Positions 9,200 to 18,067 are shown, counted from the first letter of the stretch. The stretch is 64,000 nucleotides of DNA from Sphingobium sp. AP50 (GCF_900109095.1 NZ_FNYZ01000010.1:62001-126000), one strand, 5' to 3'. Notes: generated from the sequence alone by a model not told the origin. Made by a program: numbers and translations.

Positions 9200-9856
9200 T
9201 CAGGCGGCTTTGGATGCCGAGGGGGCTGGTGTCTTCGGCTTGAACCGGCACAGGTCGGGCACGATGCAGCGCCAGCATTCGGGTTTGCGCGCCTTGCACA
9301 CATAGCGGCCATGCAGGATCAGCCAGTGATGCGCGTCGCGGCGGAATGGGGCGGGGACGCGCTTCTCCAGCTTCTCCTCGACCGCCAGCACCGTCTTGCC
9401 CGGCGCCAGTCCGGTGCGGTTACCGACGCGGAAGATATGGGTGTCGACCGCGAATGTTTCCTGCCCGAAGGCAGTGTTGACCACGACATTGGCGGTCTTG
9501 CGCCCGACGCCGGGCAGGGTGGTCAGCGTGTCGCGATCCTGCGGCACTTCCCCGCCGAAGTCGCGGACCAGTATCTCGGAGAGGCCGATGACATTCTTCG
9601 CCTTGGTATTGAACAGCCCGATCGTCTTGATGTGCTGTTTCAGCCCTTCCTCGCCCAGATCGACCATCTGCTGCGGCGTCGTCACCTCACGGAACAGCGC
9701 GCGGGTCGCCTTGTTCACGCCGACGTCCGTCGCCTGCGCGGACAGCGTCACCGCGACCAGCAATTGGTAGGGATTGCCATATTCCAGTTCCGTCTCCGGC
9801 GCAGGATTGGCCTCCGCCAGCCGACTGAAAAAATCGAAGATCTGGGCCTTGTTCAT
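9200..9856 (-). CDS. nth: Endonuclease III (DNA glycosylase/AP lyase)
   Basis: A 218-residue protein with the helix-hairpin-helix LTTLPGVGRKTANVVVNTAFG, the catalytic aspartate in FAVDTHIFRV, and the 4Fe-4S cluster loop near the C-terminus with spaced cysteines (CKARKPECWRCIVPDLC). It removes oxidised pyrimidines in base-excision repair. The start codon lies 1 bp after the dapB stop, so the two form an operon. Family and function are secure. Confidence 0.96.
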   Translation of the reverse strand: MNKAQIFDFFSRLAEANPAPETELEYGNPYQLLVAVTLSAQATDVGVNKATRALFREVTTPQQMVDLGEEGLKQHIKTIGLFNTKAKNVIGLSEILVRDFGGEVPQDRDTLTTLPGVGRKTANVVVNTAFGQETFAVDTHIFRVGNRTGLAPGKTVLAVEEKLEKRVPAPFRRDAHHWLILHGRYVCKARKPECWRCIVPDLCRFKPKTPAPSASKAA

Positions 9857-9857
9857 T

Positions 9858-10622
9858 TTACAGGCCCAATACGCCCTTCATATCGTAACGCCCGGCCGGC
9901 TGCCCGGCCAGCCAGCGCGCACCCTTCACCGCGCCGCGCGCGAAGATGACGCGGTTCTCCGCGCGATGACCGATCTCGATCCGTTCGCCTTCCGCCGCGA
10001 AGATCACCTGATGATCCCCTGGAACCGACCCGCCACGCAGCGCGGCAAAGCCGATCGCGCCCTTCGCCCGTGCGCCGGTGATGCCGTCGCGCCCGCGCTC
10101 GCTATGCTCAGCCAGCGCGATCCCACGCCCGCGCGCAGCCGCTTCGCCCAGCAGCAGGGCGGTGCCCGATGGCGCATCCACCTTGTGCCGATGGTGCATC
10201 TCGACGATCTCAATGTCCCAATCGTCGCCCAGACCCGCTGCTGCCTTCTCCACCAGCGCCGCGAGCAGGTTGACGCCCAGCGAGGTATTGCCCGTCTGAA
10301 GCACCGGGATCACCCGCGCCGCCTCGTCGATCAGGGCATGATGCACCGCTTCCAGCCCGGTGGTGCCGATCAGGATCGGCTTGCGCGCCGCGATACAGGC
10401 ATCCAGATGCGCCGAAAGGGCGCCGGGCACGGAAAAGTCGATCAGCACGTCGCTCGCTTCGGCCAAGGCCAGCGGATCGCTGCCGATCGCGATGCCGGGC
10501 GCGATTTCGCCGCCGCCATTATGATCGGAGCCACCCGCAATCGGCAGGCCCGCTTCGGCCGCCACCTGGGCGATCGCCCGTCCCATGCGGCCCGCCGCGC
10601 CGAAAATGCCGATGCTTGTCAT
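9858..10622 (-). CDS. dapB: 4-hydroxy-tetrahydrodipicolinate reductase
   Basis: A 254-residue protein. It starts with the NAD(P)-binding GIFGAAGRMGRAI motif and has the substrate-binding segment EIVEMHHRHKVDAPSGTAL with the catalytic His-His-Lys set. It reduces dihydrodipicolinate in the diaminopimelate/lysine pathway, so it feeds both peptidoglycan and lysine. The ATG at 10622 puts the glycine motif at residue 6, as expected; upstream in-frame residues look non-coding. Cotranscribed with nth. Confidence 0.96.
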   Translation of the reverse strand: MTSIGIFGAAGRMGRAIAQVAAEAGLPIAGGSDHNGGGEIAPGIAIGSDPLALAEASDVLIDFSVPGALSAHLDACIAARKPILIGTTGLEAVHHALIDEAARVIPVLQTGNTSLGVNLLAALVEKAAAGLGDDWDIEIVEMHHRHKVDAPSGTALLLGEAAARGRGIALAEHSERGRDGITGARAKGAIGFAALRGGSVPGDHQVIFAAEGERIEIGHRAENRVIFARGAVKGARWLAGQPAGRYDMKGVLGL

Positions 10623-10715
10623 GTCCGTCCCGTCATCCTGCTGTGATGACCGGCCGATGCCAGAGCGCACAGCCTTTGTCATCCCTTGGCGAAAGGGCGA
10701 TCAGACCGGCTTCGA

Positions 10716-11846
10716 CTATTCGTCCACCAGCGCGCCGATCGATTGCAGCACGCTGTCACGCAAGTTCGGGTCGCTCAGGTGCCGCGCATTATCCAGCCGC
10801 ACCTTGGCCGCCGCCTCATCATAGAGGAAGGGCAGCACCGCGAACCGACGACCTTTCGTCACCGGCAGCGCTTCATGCAGCAGCGAACAGGAAAAGACGA
10901 TCGCCCCGCCGGTCGTCGGTCGATAGGTGCGCGGACCAAATTCAGGGAAGCGCAGGTCGCCGCCCTCATAGTCCTCGGCATTCAGGCCTATAGAAACGGC
11001 AAAGCGGCGGTGCGCCGTGCCTAGCGTACTATTGTCGGTATGCGGCCGGAAATAGCCGCCCGTCCCGGCATCATAGCAACAGATGATATGCCGCTCTATC
11101 CGCGTGGCCGTGAACTGGAAGGCCCGCTGCACCTGCGGCACCAGTCTGCGGTGGATGCGGGCCTGCACCGCATCGCGCAACGCCCGGTCCTCAATCCCGC
11201 AATCGGTGCGCCTTTTATGGCGATGATCGACCTTCAGCACCGTGCCGCCGGTGACGGGATCGGTGTTCATATAGCCGCTTTCCTCCAGCCCCTGACTGTC
11301 GGCATAGGCCATCAGATCGCGGCACAGCGCCGGTTCGAAGATATGGGGCACCGCCAGCACCGGCGCCCAGCTATCCCTGTTGGCGCTCACGGGCGTCAGC
11401 TTTTCCATGGCCGCGAAAATTTGCGCATGATGGGTGGCCATGTCGGTGATGGGGATGGTCTGGATCACGCGCATGCCCGGATCGAGTATCCATGTCGTCA
11501 GGCTGATCGATGGCGATCCGTCCGCGCCTTTCCCGGCACATCCGAACAATTCGGCCATCTTCCGGTCCAGATCCAGAAAGATGCGCAGCCCCGGATAGCG
11601 CTCCTGAAACAGGGGCGATTGCTGATCGCGCGGATCGTTGGTGACGATGAAGGCGCAGGCAAATTCATCGTCGAACGGCCCGACAGCGTCATGTATCTGC
11701 CGAAAGAAGGATGCGGCGCCGGGCGCGGCCGAACTCGCCAGAAAGGTGACGGCGATATAGCGGCCCGCCGCGCTGCCAAAGGCATAGCGCGGGTTGGAAA
11801 GGCTGCGAACATGAAAGGCAGGAACGGGATCGCCGGGTGTCAGCAT
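10716..11846 (-). CDS. Peroxiredoxin-like domain fused to 2OG-Fe(II) oxygenase (prolyl 4-hydroxylase type)
   Basis: A 376-residue two-domain protein. Residues about 1-150 look like an AhpC/TSA thioredoxin fold (LTPGDPVPAFHVRSL... YIAVTFLAS... FLDLDRKMAELFGCAG), but the peroxidatic cysteine position reads SSAAPGA, so it is probably not a peroxidase. Residues about 170-376 form a P4H-type oxygenase with the iron ligands in RPHTDNS and LLHEALP and the 2-oxoglutarate-binding Arg in GRRFAVLPFLYDE. I chose the ATG at 11846 (GGAG upstream); ATG 11876 and TTG 11882 are alternatives. Substrate unknown. Confidence 0.85.
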   Translation of the reverse strand: MLTPGDPVPAFHVRSLSNPRYAFGSAAGRYIAVTFLASSAAPGAASFFRQIHDAVGPFDDEFACAFIVTNDPRDQQSPLFQERYPGLRIFLDLDRKMAELFGCAGKGADGSPSISLTTWILDPGMRVIQTIPITDMATHHAQIFAAMEKLTPVSANRDSWAPVLAVPHIFEPALCRDLMAYADSQGLEESGYMNTDPVTGGTVLKVDHRHKRRTDCGIEDRALRDAVQARIHRRLVPQVQRAFQFTATRIERHIICCYDAGTGGYFRPHTDNSTLGTAHRRFAVSIGLNAEDYEGGDLRFPEFGPRTYRPTTGGAIVFSCSLLHEALPVTKGRRFAVLPFLYDEAAAKVRLDNARHLSDPNLRDSVLQSIGALVDE

Positions 11847-11882
11847 CGAGGATAAGCTCCGAAATGTGCGACCCATTTTCAA

Positions 11883-12029
11883 GCCATGCTATTGCACGTC
11901 ATTCTTTCTTGGCTTGCATATCGCGTCAAGCATCGATCGCTCGACGCTCGTTACTTTATCTTTGCCCAGCATATGAGCCGCTGAACCGCCCCATGCTTGC
12001 CGCAGGCTCTAACTCCTAAGGTTGAAGGG
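11883..12029. other. Intergenic, no gene seen
   Basis: This spacer precedes the decayed island. I see no credible ORF, RNA or strong hairpin in it. Confidence 0.5.
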
Positions 12030-12581
12030 ACGACGCATCCAATGGCGACGATACGACGTTGCTGTTGCGCCGGATTGGAAGCGCCAATAGTGGCACCAGC
12101 CTCTCCTATCTGAGCTATGGCCTGTGGGAACGGGATATCGGCCAGGCAGGCAATAATGACCTCGAACGCTGGGCCATGTTCGTCTGTGGTTTACGCACGA
12201 CAGCGAGCCAGTTGCCGGCCAGTGGAACAGCCCGCTACAGCGGCACGCTGGATGGATTGTGGACCGCAGCGAACAAGCTATCGTCTGTCGGGCACCAGCG
12301 CTCTCAAAGCCGATTTTGCCGACGACAGCGTAACTGGAACTCTGACTGCCACCGGCACGGACCGAGAAACCGGGGTGACGGTCGCCATGGATGCGCGTTC
12401 GGGCACGGCGAGCATAAGTCGCGCCGATGCAAGCTGTGCAGGCTCGCTGGTTGGAACGGGCGGCTTTTAGGGCGCGTTCAATGGCGGCTTCTTTGGCCCG
12501 GCAGCGACGGAAACCGGCGGTACCTTCTCCGTCAGTCGGGGGGGCGAGCAGGCAAGCGGCGTGTTTGTAGCGGGGCAGTAA
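12030..12581 (+). pseudogene. Decayed TbpB-like surface lipoprotein (Slam cargo type)
   Basis: Pieces in two frames read as one protein. From about 12045 the frame gives GTSLSYLSYGLWERDIGQAGNN and TASQLPASGTARYSGTLDGLW. After a frameshift near 12280 a second frame continues with LKADFADDSVTGTLTATG and ASISRADASCAGSLVG. A TAG at 12468-12470 then interrupts, but the same frame continues with GAFNGGFFGPAATETGGTFS to a TAA at 12579-12581. The beta-rich pattern and FFGP...GGTFS ending are typical of transferrin-binding-protein-like lipoproteins. The 5' end with signal peptide is missing. One stop and at least one frameshift make it a pseudogene. Confidence 0.72.
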
Positions 12582-12589
12582 GATTTTCG

Positions 12590-13262
12590 TTCGCGTCCCT
12601 TGCATTTTTGCGATTGTCGTATCAGGCTCGATGGCCCAGGCTGCTGAGCCTGAAGGCGTGTTGGCTGCACGACAGACTGGCTGGCAAGGCGTTCTCGCAA
12701 TAGCCGAACAAATATCTGCGGCTGGCCTGCTCGCCGATCCCTGCGTCTCCTCGACAACATGGCGGAGCAGGATCGAGAACGCCTGGAAATAGCTTTTGCG
12801 TGTGCGGTTCTCCTCAACGACCTCGGGCAGGCCAGCAAGGCCGAGAAAATACGGCCAAGGCTGATCGAAGATCAGCCCAACATCACACGCATCAGGCTTG
12901 AACATGGTCGCGCCGTTGCAGCCATCAGACATTATGGTGCAGCCGGACGGGAGTTACGTCGTGCGCTGGCGACAATCCGCCCCCGGCAGTCGTAGCCAGA
13001 GTCGATACCGCCCTGCGCAGCATCAGGGCCAGTCGGCGGTATTTGAAAGCCTGAGTGCTGGCCTTGCCCCTGACACGAACATCAATCAGGCGACTGCCGC
13101 AGATCAGGTCGATATGTTCGGCCTGCCGTTCGAGATTGACCCTTCGGCCCGTCGACGATCAGGCGTCGGTATATTGATAAATGGCGAAGTCGGGCTTCGC
13201 GAGTCGCCTTCCAACACGGCGGCGCTGGTCGGTCGCATCAATGGATTTGCGCGGATCTACCT
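12590..13262 (+). pseudogene. Decayed Slam-type (DUF560) outer-membrane lipoprotein exporter
   Basis: Fragments in several frames follow the domain order of surface lipoprotein assembly modulators. A signal-like start (near 12600-12640) leads into a helical repeat, then 12759-12995 carries TPR-like text (QPNITRIRLEHGRAVAAIRHYGAAGRELRRAL). A shifted frame gives VVARVDTALRSIRASRRYLKA, and another gives the start of the beta-barrel: SAGLAPDTNINQATAADQV and FGLPFEIDPSARRRSGVGI. At least three frame changes and a stop interrupt it, and most of the barrel is missing beyond 13262. It directly follows the TbpB-like remains, the usual Slam-cargo pairing. Confidence 0.72.
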
Positions 13263-13690
13263 TCATCTGACGCGATCGTCGCTACATCGCTGTCTGCAGC
13301 GATGCGGGGGGAGTTGCCTGCGCAAAGCGGACCGGGAGAAGCCCAAGAAGTTCAAAGCCCGCGAGTTCGTTTTTTCCATATAGATATCGTCGAACTGCCT
13401 CCTGTAGGCGGCAAAGCTTTCCGCTATGTCGCCGTCGATCGGACTTCAAATCAGGCCTTCGCCCGCGTTATCGTACGGCTACCAAGATGGAGTTTGCCGA
13501 TTTCCCCAAGTCGCCGATCCGCACCGCGCCGTACAAAATCCACGCCTTACTGACTGACGATGATGCGCAGTTCGCCCAGTTCGAGCGCGGCTCTGGCCTG
13601 ATCTTCCCAGGCATCTTTGGTCGTGACACCCAGAAGAATGGTATAGAGTATCGGCTGACCAAGGCCCTCCTGAACTTGTCGAAGGACTGT
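13263..13690 (+). pseudogene. Truncated, frameshifted IS481-family transposase fragment
   Basis: Three frames together give LTRSSLHRCLQRCG...KADREKPKKFKARE, then FFHIDIVELPPVGGKAFRYV and AVDRTSNQAFARV, then PYKIHALLTDDDAQFAQF and NGIEYRLTK. This is the order of the DDE rve domain in IS481-type transposases: a catalytic Asp in HIDI, a second Asp in LTDD, with the third acidic residue lost. The N-terminus with its HTH and the C-terminus are missing, and I could not find inverted repeats. The fragment begins in frame where the Slam barrel breaks off, so it marks the breakpoint. Confidence 0.72.
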
Positions 13691-13749
13691 ACTTCTTGAA
13701 AAAAACAGGGCAGGGCTTCGACAGCCTCAAGGCGAACGGGCGGGGATGA

Positions 13750-14808
13750 TTACCGTTCGCGTGGGCGGTTGAGGTGGGACAGCACGCCGCGTAGCGTGCG
13801 GACCTCCAGATGGTTCCAGCCCGGCTTGGTCAGCAGGTTGCGCAGCGTCAGCTTGGTGGCCGGCGCGCGATCAGGCGGGAAGAAATAGCCGACCTTCTCC
13901 AACAGCGTGTTGAGCTGATCGATCATCCCCTCCAGTTCCACCTGCGGGGCGGGTTCGCCAAGGTCAGTGACGGTCGGTTGGGCCAGATCGGCATTTTTCG
14001 ACCATTCATAGGCGCACAGGATGACGGCCTGCGCCAGATTGAGCGATCCGAATTCCGGGTTGATGGGAACGGTCAGGATCTTGCGCGCGACTGCGACATC
14101 TTCGGTTTCCAGACCCGAGCGTTCCGGGCCGAAGACATAGGCGCTGCGGCCCTGTGCCGTGTGGATTTCGCGTGCGGCCTCTTCCGGCGTGACGACGGGC
14201 TTGGTCACGCCGCGTTTGCGGACGGTAGTGGCGTAGACATGAGCGCAGTCCGCAACCGCATCGGCCAGCGTTTCGAACACTTCCGCCTTGTCGAGGATGA
14301 AGTCCGCGCCGGCCGCTGCCGGGCCGGCATCCGGATTGGGCCAGCCATCGCGCGGCGTGACGAGCCGCATTTCGGTCAGCCCGAAATTCAGCATGGCCCG
14401 AGCGGCCTTCCCGATATTCTCGCCCAGTTGTGGGCGGACCAGAACGATGACGGGGGGGAGGGGATTATTGTCTTTCATTTCAACACCGTTCGTCCTGAGT
14501 AGGGGCTGAGCCTGTCGAAGCCCCGTATCGAAGGACTTGCGCGCCGCTTGCCTGATTGCGTCCCAATCGCCGGCGATCAACGCTTCCTTCTTTTTTCGTG
14601 ACCAGCCTTTTATTTGCTGCTCGGCGGAAAGAGCCTCATCCCTTGATCCGAAATCCTGGCTCCACACCAGCGATACGGGCAAGCGGCTCTGTGTATATCC
14701 GGCGATTGCGCCGGACTGATGCTGTGCGATGCGCTGCTCCAGATTGTCGCTGTGGCCCACATAATAGCTGCCGTCAGCACATTGCAGCATATAGGCGTGG
14801 AACGTCAT
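13750..14808 (-). CDS. GIY-YIG nuclease domain fused in frame to a TrmJ-like SpoU RNA methyltransferase
   Basis: A single 352-residue frame. Residues 1-90 are a GIY-YIG domain of the UPF0213/YhbQ kind (AYMLQCADGSYYVGHSDNLEQRI, catalytic Arg and Glu following). Residues 111-352 are a SpoU/TrmH methyltransferase with IVLVRPQLGENIGKAARAM, AYVFGPERSGLETED and SLNLAQAVILCAYE, most like TrmJ, which 2'-O-methylates position 32 of tRNA. The linker, residues 91-110, is encoded by a dispersed repeat. AAGGA at 14816-14820 precedes the first ATG. An internal ATG at 14478 could start the methyltransferase alone, so this may act as two proteins. Confidence 0.85.
   Translation of the reverse strand: MTFHAYMLQCADGSYYVGHSDNLEQRIAQHQSGAIAGYTQSRLPVSLVWSQDFGSRDEALSAEQQIKGWSRKKKEALIAGDWDAIRQAARKSFDTGLRQAQPLLRTNGVEMKDNNPLPPVIVLVRPQLGENIGKAARAMLNFGLTEMRLVTPRDGWPNPDAGPAAAGADFILDKAEVFETLADAVADCAHVYATTVRKRGVTKPVVTPEEAAREIHTAQGRSAYVFGPERSGLETEDVAVARKILTVPINPEFGSLNLAQAVILCAYEWSKNADLAQPTVTDLGEPAPQVELEGMIDQLNTLLEKVGYFFPPDRAPATKLTLRNLLTKPGWNHLEVRTLRGVLSHLNRPRER
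14484..14540. repeat. Dispersed repeat copy A, inside the fusion ORF
   Basis: Contains CGTTCGTCCTGAGTAG, then GGGGCTGAGCCTGTCGAAG and CGTATCGAAGGAC. The same words recur at about 14.8, 15.4 and 32.3 kb. Here the repeat is translated as the linker of the GIY-YIG/SpoU fusion. Confidence 0.8.
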
Positions 14809-14813
14809 CGCAG

Positions 14814-14910
14814 GGTCCTTCGATACGCCATTTCGGCTTCGCTCAATGGCTACTCAGGACGAACGGCGGAAGGAAGAGGGCTTCGACTTCGCTCAGGCCG
14901 AACGGGGAAG
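14814..14910. repeat. Dispersed repeat copy B
   Basis: Carries GTCCTTCGATACGCCATTTC, GGCTACTCAGGACGAACGG and a degenerate second unit CTTCGACTTCGCTCAGGCCG. It fills the space between nrdR and the fusion gene and supplies the AAGGA ribosome binding site of that gene. Confidence 0.8.
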
Positions 14911-14924
14911 AGCTATTTAGCCCA

Positions 14925-15386
14925 TCACTCCCGCCCGACTTCCTTCACCGTTCCGGCAAATTCCTCGAAATCCTTGGCGTCGGTGAAGTCCTTATAGACG
15001 CTGGCGAAGCGGATATAGGCGACGCTGTCGAGGCGCTTGAGGCCCTGCATTACCATTTCGCCGATCGCGCGGGCGGGGACTTCGCCGTCGCCGCTGGTTT
15101 CGAGCTGGCGCTGGATGCCGGAGATCAGCTTTTCGATGCGGCTGGGATCGATCGGTCGCTTGCGGCAGGCGATGCCGATGGAGCGGGCCAGCTTGTCGCG
15201 CTCGAACGCTTCCTTGCGGCCTTCGCTCTTCACGACCCAGATGTCGCGGAGCTGGATGCGCTCGAAGGTGGTGAAGCGCGCGCCGCACGCTTCGCACTGG
15301 CGGCGACGGCGGATGGCATTGCCATCTTCCGTCGGCCGGCTGTCCTTCACCTGGCTGTCTTCATGGGAGCAGAAGGGGCAGCGCAT
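14925..15386 (-). CDS. nrdR: Transcriptional repressor NrdR
   Basis: A 153-residue protein with the N-terminal zinc ribbon ([18 protein letters not shown] ... [10 protein letters not shown], four cysteines) followed by an ATP-cone domain ([20 protein letters not shown]). NrdR senses (d)ATP and represses ribonucleotide reductase genes. The ATG at 15386 gives the canonical MRCPFC start; the 11 upstream in-frame residues come from the repeat. The location next to glyA is common in proteobacteria. No ribonucleotide reductase gene or NrdR-box pair is visible in this window. Confidence 0.96.
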   Translation of the reverse strand: MRCPFCSHEDSQVKDSRPTEDGNAIRRRRQCEACGARFTTFERIQLRDIWVVKSEGRKEAFERDKLARSIGIACRKRPIDPSRIEKLISGIQRQLETSGDGEVPARAIGEMVMQGLKRLDSVAYIRFASVYKDFTDAKDFEEFAGTVKEVGRE

Positions 15387-15400
15387 GAACTCACAACTCC

Positions 15401-15515
15401 GTTCGTCCTGAGTAGCCATTGAGCTTGTCGAAATGGCGTATCGAAGGACAGGTTCTGCAAGACCCTTCGATACGGGTCTTCGACAAGCTCAGCCCCTACT
15501 CAGGGCGAACGGTTA
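15401..15515. repeat. Dispersed repeat copy C, inverted pair
   Basis: Outer units CGTTCGTCCTGAGTAG and CTACTCAGGGCGAACGG face each other around CTTGTCGAAATGGCGTATCG and CTTCGACAAGCTCAGCC, so the whole element can fold back on itself. It occupies the nrdR-glyA spacer. Confidence 0.8.
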
Positions 15516-15530
15516 AAAGCAAGACTTGCC

Positions 15531-16832
15531 TCAGTAGATTGGGAAACGACCCGTCAGGCCCAGCACCTTTTCGCGGACATGCTGTTCGACCTGGCCGTCG
15601 CCTTCGTCGCCATTGCGCTTCAGGCCTTCCACGACTTCGGCGATCAGGCGGCCGATTTCGCGGAATTCTTCCTCACGGAAGCCGCGGGTGGTTCCGGCGG
15701 GCGTACCCAGGCGCACGCCCGAAGTAACGAACGGGCTGGCCGTGTCGAACGGGACGTTATTCTTGTTGCAGGTGATATAGGCGCGATCGAGCGCCTTTTC
15801 TGCGGCCTTGCCGGTGGTGTTCTTGGGGCGCAGGTCGACCAGCAGCAGGTGATTGTCGGTGCCGCCCGACACGATCGACAGGCCGGCATCCGCCAGCGTT
15901 TCGGCCAGCGCGCGGGCGTTGGCGACGATCTGATGGGCGTAGGCCTTGAACTCCGGGGTCAGCGCTTCCTTGAACGCCACCGCCTTGGCCGCGATGATGT
16001 GCATCAGCGGGCCGCCCTGAAGGCCGGGGAAGATCGCGCTGTTCAGCTTCTTGGCGATCGCCTCGTCATTCGACAGGATGATGCCCGAACGCGGACCGCG
16101 CAGCGACTTGTGGGTCGTGGTGGTGGTGACATGGGCATAGGGCACCGGCGAGGGATGCGCGCCGCCGGCGACGAGGCCGGAGAAGTGCGACATGTCGGCC
16201 AGCAGATAGGCGCCCACCTCGTCGGCGATTTCGCGGAAGCGCGGGAAATCCCAGACGCGCGAATAGGCGGTGCCGCCGCAGATAATCAGCTTGGGCTTGC
16301 ACTCGCGGGCAATGCGGGCGACTTCGTCCATGTCGATCAGATGATCGTCGGGGCGGACGCCGTAAGCGACCGGGTTGAACCATTTGCCCGACATGTTGAC
16401 CGGCGAACCGTGGGTCAGGTGGCCGCCCGACGACAGGTCGAGGCCCATGAAGGTATCGCCCGGCTGGAGCAGCGCCAGGAACACGGCCTGGTTCATCTGG
16501 CTGCCGCTATTGGGCTGGACGTTGGCGAAGTTGGCGCCGAACAGCTGCTTGGCGCGTTCGATGGCGAGGGTTTCCACGACGTCGGCATATTCGCAGCCGC
16601 CATAATAGCGCTTGCCCGGATAGCCTTCGGCATATTTGTTGGTGAAGATCGATCCGGCGGCTTCCAGCACGGCCTGCGACACGATGTTTTCGGACGCGAT
16701 CAGTTCGATCTTGTCCTGCTGGCGCTTCAGTTCCTTGCCGATCGCGCCGAAGATTTCCGGGTCCGCGCTGGCCAGCGATTCGCTGAAGAAGCCGTCCTGG
16801 CGGATGGCGGGGGCGAGGGTGTCAGTGCTCAT
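15531..16832 (-). CDS. glyA: Serine hydroxymethyltransferase
   Basis: A 433-residue PLP enzyme with the family's conserved segments [31 protein letters not shown] and the PLP-lysine motif [16 protein letters not shown]. It converts serine and tetrahydrofolate to glycine and methylene-THF in the cytoplasm, the main one-carbon source. AAGGAAG lies just before the ATG. It starts 24 bp after rpiB ends on the same strand, so rpiB-glyA are probably cotranscribed, with the repeat and nrdR following. Confidence 0.97.
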   Translation of the reverse strand: MSTDTLAPAIRQDGFFSESLASADPEIFGAIGKELKRQQDKIELIASENIVSQAVLEAAGSIFTNKYAEGYPGKRYYGGCEYADVVETLAIERAKQLFGANFANVQPNSGSQMNQAVFLALLQPGDTFMGLDLSSGGHLTHGSPVNMSGKWFNPVAYGVRPDDHLIDMDEVARIARECKPKLIICGGTAYSRVWDFPRFREIADEVGAYLLADMSHFSGLVAGGAHPSPVPYAHVTTTTTHKSLRGPRSGIILSNDEAIAKKLNSAIFPGLQGGPLMHIIAAKAVAFKEALTPEFKAYAHQIVANARALAETLADAGLSIVSGGTDNHLLLVDLRPKNTTGKAAEKALDRAYITCNKNNVPFDTASPFVTSGVRLGTPAGTTRGFREEEFREIGRLIAEVVEGLKRNGDEGDGQVEQHVREKVLGLTGRFPIY

Positions 16833-16856
16833 CGAAACTTCCTTTCAGAGCGCGGG

Positions 16857-17294
16857 TCAGATTGCGGGTTGGGAGAGCTTTTCGACGCGGCCGGCATGGC
16901 GGCCACCGCCGAATTGCGTGCTAAGGAAAGCGGTGACGCAGGCCTTTGCCATGTCGATGCCGGTCAGGCGTGCGCCCATGGCGAGGACGTTGGCGTCATT
17001 ATGTTCGCGCGACAGGGCGGCCGACAGCGGTTCGCCCACCAGCGCGCAGCGGCAGGCGGGATTCCGGTTGACCGCGATCGAGATGCCGATGCCGGAGCCG
17101 CAGAGCGCGATGCCCCGTTGGGCGGCGCCCGATGCAACGGCCGTCGCGAGTTTGTAACCAAAATCGGGATAATCGACGCGATCGGCAGTCGCCGGGCCAA
17201 GGTCATCGACCTCATGGCCTTCATCGCGCAGCCATTGTGCAAGTTCCGCCTTCAGATCGACAGCGGCATGATCGGAAGCGATGGCGATTTTCAT
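16857..17294 (-). CDS. rpiB: Ribose 5-phosphate isomerase B
   Basis: A 145-residue RpiB/LacAB-family protein opening with MKIAIASDHAAVDLKAEL and carrying the active-site segment IALCGSGIGISIAVNRNP with the catalytic cysteine, and SREHNDANVLAMGAR. It interconverts ribose 5-phosphate and ribulose 5-phosphate in the pentose phosphate pathway. It lies directly upstream of glyA in the same direction, an arrangement common in alphaproteobacteria. Confidence 0.95.
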   Translation of the reverse strand: MKIAIASDHAAVDLKAELAQWLRDEGHEVDDLGPATADRVDYPDFGYKLATAVASGAAQRGIALCGSGIGISIAVNRNPACRCALVGEPLSAALSREHNDANVLAMGARLTGIDMAKACVTAFLSTQFGGGRHAGRVEKLSQPAI

Positions 17295-17385
17295 GGGCTA
17301 GCGTCCCTTCACCGACAGGGTGATTCGTTTCTGCGCGCCTCATAGGGGGAGAGGGCGGCAATTGCCACCATCCAGCTTGATCCCT

Positions 17386-17589
17386 ATGGCAAGCGGCATG
17401 GCTGGAACGATTTTATCCATTTTGATGCTGGCGGGCGTGCTGCTGACCGGGGGCGGGATTTACGCGATTGCAAAGAAGGGTGACCGCAAGCGCGGCGGCC
17501 TGATGATCTTTGCCGGGCTGGTGATGTTCGCCAATGTCGCGATCACCGCGATTCCGGGGCCTGACCTGCCTGTGCTGGAGCGACGGTGA
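17386..17589 (+). CDS. Small two-TM membrane protein, unknown function
   Basis: A 67-residue protein with two hydrophobic helices (GTILSILMLAGVLLTGGGIYAI and GGLMIFAGLVMFANVAITAI) joined by the basic loop KKGDRKRG. It is probably an inner-membrane hairpin. I chose the ATG at 17386 because the upstream in-frame residues are low-complexity. Its end overlaps the tail of the convergent gene by 47 bp. I do not recognise a family. Confidence 0.6.
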   Translation: MASGMAGTILSILMLAGVLLTGGGIYAIAKKGDRKRGGLMIFAGLVMFANVAITAIPGPDLPVLERR

Positions 17590-18067
17590 CCGAAGAGCTG
17601 CGCAGCCAGTAGGAGGAATGGACGTAGCTCTTGTCCGGTCCGCCAAAACTGGCTGTTGCTCCCGTGAGCCCGATTTTGGCCAGCGAATCCGCCAGTTGCT
17701 TGCTTTGCAAGGCCTCCGTCAGCTTTGCCATCTGATCCACCGGCAGATCGAGTTTCATGGCGATTTCGCAGCTCTTGCTACCGCAGAGGGCGCGGACCGG
17801 CTGATGGACGCCATATTTGCCGAGCAAAATGGCGTAGCGGGCGATCAGCGCTTTTTCCGTCTTGTCCGCCCATGGCGCATCCCGCTTTTCCGCACGCACC
17901 ATGGCATAGCGTTCCGAAGGCATGGGGCCAAAAAAGGAGCCGGCGAGCAAAGGGTCGTCCTTTGCGGGGCTGGCGACCTGTTCGTGCGCGGGCGATTGCG
18001 GCGCAGAGGGCGCGCTCTGGAATAGATAGGCGCCTGCGGTCAGGGCGATGGCGGCAGCGATGGTCAT
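17543..18067 (-). CDS. Membrane-anchored hypothetical protein paired with the HTH gene
   Basis: A 174-residue protein with an N-terminal hydrophobic stretch (IAAAIALTAGAYLF) that is either a signal or an anchor. The rest is soluble, with a Cys pair in ALCGSKSCEI that could form a disulfide, and a C-terminal domain I cannot place. Its start overlaps the stop of the HTH gene by 4 bp (ATGA), so the two are translated together. That coupling suggests it may modulate, or be governed by, the HTH protein. Function unknown. Confidence 0.68.
   Translation of the reverse strand: MTIAAAIALTAGAYLFQSAPSAPQSPAHEQVASPAKDDPLLAGSFFGPMPSERYAMVRAEKRDAPWADKTEKALIARYAILLGKYGVHQPVRALCGSKSCEIAMKLDLPVDQMAKLTEALQSKQLADSLAKIGLTGATASFGGPDKSYVHSSYWLRSSSVTVAPAQAGQAPESR

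Noticed and set aside
12009..12932. 307-residue minus-strand ORF in the decayed island
   Set aside because: No domain pattern; the plus-strand fragments match known families.
12759..13383. Intact small genes in the decayed island
   Set aside because: Each piece is a segment of a larger family protein and the frames are broken.
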